Of a stretch of DNA of 64,000 nucleotides, positions 60,590 through 64,000 are shown in pieces. The notes beneath the pieces were generated by a model. That model was not told where the DNA came from and did no database searches. It saw only the letters and a program-made list of their open reading frames with translations. This DNA is from Hermodice carunculata (lineage: Eukaryota > Annelida > Polychaeta > Eunicida > Amphinomidae). Where the stretch lies: positions 310,001-374,000 of the forward strand of contig CAXHWN010002169.1 of assembly GCA_964020975.1 (NCBI GenBank). The letters are read 5' to 3'. The translations under genes and the position numbers were made by a program. Each line of letters opens with the position of its first letter. Within the stretch, counting starts at the first letter, position 1.

Positions 60590-63160
60590 TTGACAATTAT
60601 AATTCTTTTATAAATGAATTTAGTCCTGCACATGATCCACTGAGTAACAAAAACAGTCAGGCTTTAATTGCAGGGGATTTCAACATCGACTTACTGAAAA
60701 TTAATTATTAATTAATTACACAATCGCATCTTCCATTTTCTTCCTTCAAATAACTTTACCCACCAGATTATCCCAAACACGTGGCACATTAATCGATAAT
60801 TTCTTATTTAATTAACAAAACTGAATCAAACTCCAGTTATTGGTATTCTGAAATCGAATATATCTGACCATTTCCCGTATTCCATATCATATGATTGTGG
60901 TAGAAGTTATGAACCCAATCAAAAGTATATCCGAATTAGATTGAATAAACCCAACTCAGTTGATAATATCCGCCATGAAATCAATGCATCTGATCTGTTA
61001 AATATGATGGACAGAAATCCTTATGCAAACCTATCGGAAAGATATCATGATTTTCTGGAAAATGTTTGCAAGCAAACCTTAGAAATAAACTTCCCTTGCA
61101 TAATTGTAACATTTGAGAAAAATAAACATAAAAAACAAGTTGGAACACGCAGGGAATCTTTCTTTCAATAGCACCTAGGGACAGGCTGTATAATGAATTC
61201 AAGAAAACTCCTGTTAATACAGACGGAGGGGATTAGCGCCAAATTAATTTACACACTTATAATAATATCCTGAGAAACAATGTGAAACAAGCAAAGACAA
61301 CCTATTATGTTTCGTGTTTTGCAAGATGCAAAGGGTGCATAAAATATACTTGGCAAACTATAAATGAAGTACCGTGCAACACTAGAATGAAGTCAAACTT
61401 TACCGATTCCTTTAAAATTGCTGGTAAACATATCAATGATAAACAACCAATTGCCAATTAATTTAACAAATATTTCTTTGAAACAGGTCCAAAAGTTGCT
61501 ACAAAGACAAATCCCTTTAACAGTAATGCATTCTGAATTATCTACACACCCCATGTGAATATAATTTTTCTTTCAATACTTACAGTTAACCCAAAACCAG
61601 TTGCAGCCATGATCGAATTTCTGTTAAGCTACTAAAATTGATAAAAATAAAGTTAGTGAGGTGAACTCTCACATATAACCAATCAACGCCACAAGGGTTT
61701 TTCCGCACAAGTTGAAAATATCTAAAGTTACCCCCTATTCAAAAGAGATGATCCTCATCTGTTTGAAAATTACAGACCTTTCATCCTCCTTCCAAGTTTT
61801 TCTAAAATCTTTGAAAAATGGTGTCTAATCCACTAAATGAACACTTCAAAAACCACAATTATATTACTGCCGCCAACATGGTTTTAGGAAATTACATTGT
61901 ACCGAACTTGCTCCCATTGAACTAAACGACTGGATATTAAGTTCTATGAATAAACAAGAAAATCCGATTTGTGTATTCATAGATATATCAAAATCCTTTG
62001 ACACATTACATCATAAGATAGAATATTATCATATAAATGGTATTGCATTACATTCACGGAGAATTATTTGTGTAACCGTTAGCAATATGTGGAAATAGGC
62101 GACACCAAATCAACTTTATAAAAATTACCACTGGAGTTCCTCAGGGCTCGATTGTAGGTCCTCTGCTATTCGTTATCTATATAAATGATCTACAAGTTGC
62201 ACCCAAATTTTTAAACCATTAACATATACTGATGATACTACTTTAGTCAGTATTCTGCAAGTTCTGACATCAATCGGAATCAAACTTTTAATATTGTGCT
62301 GAATTGTGTAATATTTCGTAAATGGATGAAATATAATAAGTTGTCTTTGAACAAAAACAAAACCGAATTTACGATTTTCCATAGTCCACAGAGAAGTACC
62401 AGTTTCTGAAATACAGATAAAGAATATTAGAATTGAATGTGTAAGTGATTTTGATTTTTAGGCATGCAAATTGACAAACATTTAAACTGGAGCAGTCGTA
62501 TTGACAAAACATCATCCAAGCTATCAGACTCAATTCGTGTTATTAACAGACTAAAATATATCGTCCTTGTGACATCTTACAAATGATATACAACCATCAG
62601 GTGCTGCCCTCTACTTAAACTATGGAGTACTGCTTTGGGTGCAAAAAAAGTCAGGAATTCCATTATTGCAGCAAAAAGTATGTGAGGATAATGAACCATA
62701 GCAAGTTTAATGCACATAAAGAACCAAATTTCAAAGCTCTAAACTTAAATAAGGAAAACGATACGTTTCTTCATCAGCAACAAAGATTTTATTTCAAATT
62801 TGTTACCAAGCAATTACCTGAATGCTTTAAATCTTTCAGAATACTTTTGGTGTCTGAAGTCCATAATCATAATGCAAGAAATGGAAACAACTTATTTGCA
62901 GAAAGAACAAACTTTGTAAGCACTGGAAACTGTCTAACAGCTGTGATAATCAATACTTTAAATACCACCCATAATCATATGATTGATAAGATTCACACTT
63001 ACAGTAAAATGGTTTTGCTATATATAATTACGAAAAAATGTCTGCTTGACAAACATAAGGTTGCTTGTTCTGTTCCGAACTGCTACATATGTGATTCTCT
63101 GTGATCATGTACCTCTCTTTGGACAGCATCCAAACAAAATAAAATGAAATAAAATTGTAT
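60590..63160 (+). pseudogene. Decayed Jockey/CR1-like LINE
   Basis: Remains of most of a LINE in order. The endonuclease end has LIAGDFNIDLLKIN near 60,670. A linker follows (RQINLHTYNNILRNNVKQAK near 61,230), then RT pieces: ENYRPFILLPSFSKIFEK near 61,760, [20 protein letters not shown] near 62,130 and a TDDTTLVS-like active site near 62,230. Next come FRKWMKYNKLSLNKNKTEF near 62,320 and a C-terminal stretch open at 62,622-63,104 with YVRIMNHSKFNAHKEPNFKA. It ends in an A-rich TAAAATGAAATAAAA near 63,140. Many stops and shifts. The 62,622-63,104 ORF is this element's C-terminus, not a host gene. Confidence 0.82.
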
Positions 63161-63169
63161 TAATGTCGC

Positions 63170-64000
63170 TTATTGTAAATTACAGTCAATACGTAAGAGT
63201 GTGAGGTTGAAAAAAATTTTTACTGTACACCACCACATTATGTAATTCTAATTTCCCCATTTCCTTACAGTTAATACACTTAATTCATGTTATTTAGTAT
63301 TGGGGTGGCTCTCATGGTAGTGGCTGTATGTGGCCTTGATAAAAGTCTCCCTACCAAGGAACACATAATTTTAAAAATGTATTTCTTAACTATCGTATGG
63401 TCAAATAAAGGATTCTTGGGTTTTTTGTTTTGAGGCTTGTTTCTTTTTTTTTATCTGTGACATGTAAAGTGTATGCATCTTCTTAGGTATGAAGACCTTG
63501 GATGATTGGCCCCATCTGTTGTGCCGTCGTCATTGAATGCACGGTAAAAAGCTACCTCTCATTTCCTCCTTCATTGACCATAAATGTCGGGGTCCTTTTC
63601 CCGGACCTTCGCAATAAACCAGAAGCCAAGCGAGTAAATAAATTTCCCATAAAGAAAAGGCATAAAGCAGAGCCACGACCTCAAGGTGTTAGACCGGGTT
63701 AAAACTAATTTCAAAAAGTGTCAATTGAACAAATTTGCTGACTGACGTTACTACGAAGCCTTGACGTTCACGAATTTTATAAAAAGTTCATGACGACCTT
63801 TATTTGTGAGACGGTCATTCAATTTTTATATGAATAATATCTGACATACGTAGGCATATTTTTTACCTGAAACAAGGCACGTGGGTAATGGTACAGGAAG
63901 AGTTTGAAGGGCTGATCAAACGCACGCGACTCGTTCACAAAAGACTGCATTTACATGTACACGTACTCCCTGCGATTTCACATGGCGTGTGTGCATTGTA
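63170..64000. other. Unassigned interval to window end
   Basis: A plus frame at 63,502-63,702, preceded by a CTTCTTAG that could be an acceptor, ends in a basic tail. It is not recognised, and I do not call a gene. Confidence 0.25.

Noticed and set aside
62622-63104. 160-codon ORF that could be taken as a host gene
   Set aside because: Its sequence continues the upstream decayed LINE and matches the C-terminal region that follows RT in Jockey/CR1-like elements.

Overview
The window is AT-rich, repeat-dense animal genomic DNA with eukaryotic splice sites, LINEs, Tc1/mariner relics, MITEs, Helitron-like repeats and many long microsatellites. A giant C-type-lectin/LDLa/LRR/7TM receptor and a CR1-like LINE with an NPGP (2A-like) N-terminus suggest a marine invertebrate (mollusc or other lophotrochozoan, echinoderm, hemichordate or cephalochordate). 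I cannot place it more precisely. No rRNA, functional tRNA, operon or CRISPR array was seen.

The one convincing host gene is on the minus strand, 53,630 to 35,679. It has two very large exons separated by an intron of about 11.6 kb. The upstream exon (50,514-53,630) encodes a CUB-like ectodomain and the first half of a C-type lectin domain. The downstream exon (35,679-38,942) encodes the second half of that lectin domain, a second lectin-like domain, four LDL-receptor class A modules, leucine-rich repeats and a rhodopsin-type 7TM domain of the LGR/GRL101 kind. Donor and acceptor agree in phase, and the lectin domain is complete only when the two exons are read together, so this is one gene of about 2,126 codons. 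The intron is filled with LINE relics, a tRNA-like SINE head, fold-back repeats and microsatellites.

Region by region: 1-5.3 kb is mostly unassigned, with one possible coding exon and the first of two nearly identical MITE copies. 5.3-8.2 kb holds the second MITE copy, an internally deleted Tc1 transposon and a nested pair of TIR elements. 9.4-11.6 kb is a GC-rich decayed coding island of unknown origin. 15.5-18.85 kb is an intact LINE ORF with endonuclease, reverse transcriptase and a 2A-like motif. 19.2-23.0 kb is a broken Ty3/gypsy-type LTR-element fossil. 23.6-25.7 kb holds a hairpin-ended repeat and a Helitron-like element with a tandem core. 26.4-28.3 kb is a chain of hairpin-headed repeats with GAAA tails. 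33.4-34.4 kb is a second decayed Tc1. 35.7-53.6 kb is the receptor gene. 54-63.2 kb is repeat-rich, with a periodic TGACCTTG...CAAGGTCA array and a decayed Jockey/CR1-like LINE.

Nearly everything outside the receptor is mobile-element sediment of different ages. The youngest-looking items are the LINE ORF at 15.5 kb (no stops over 1,115 codons) and the MITE pair (two differences in 456 bp).
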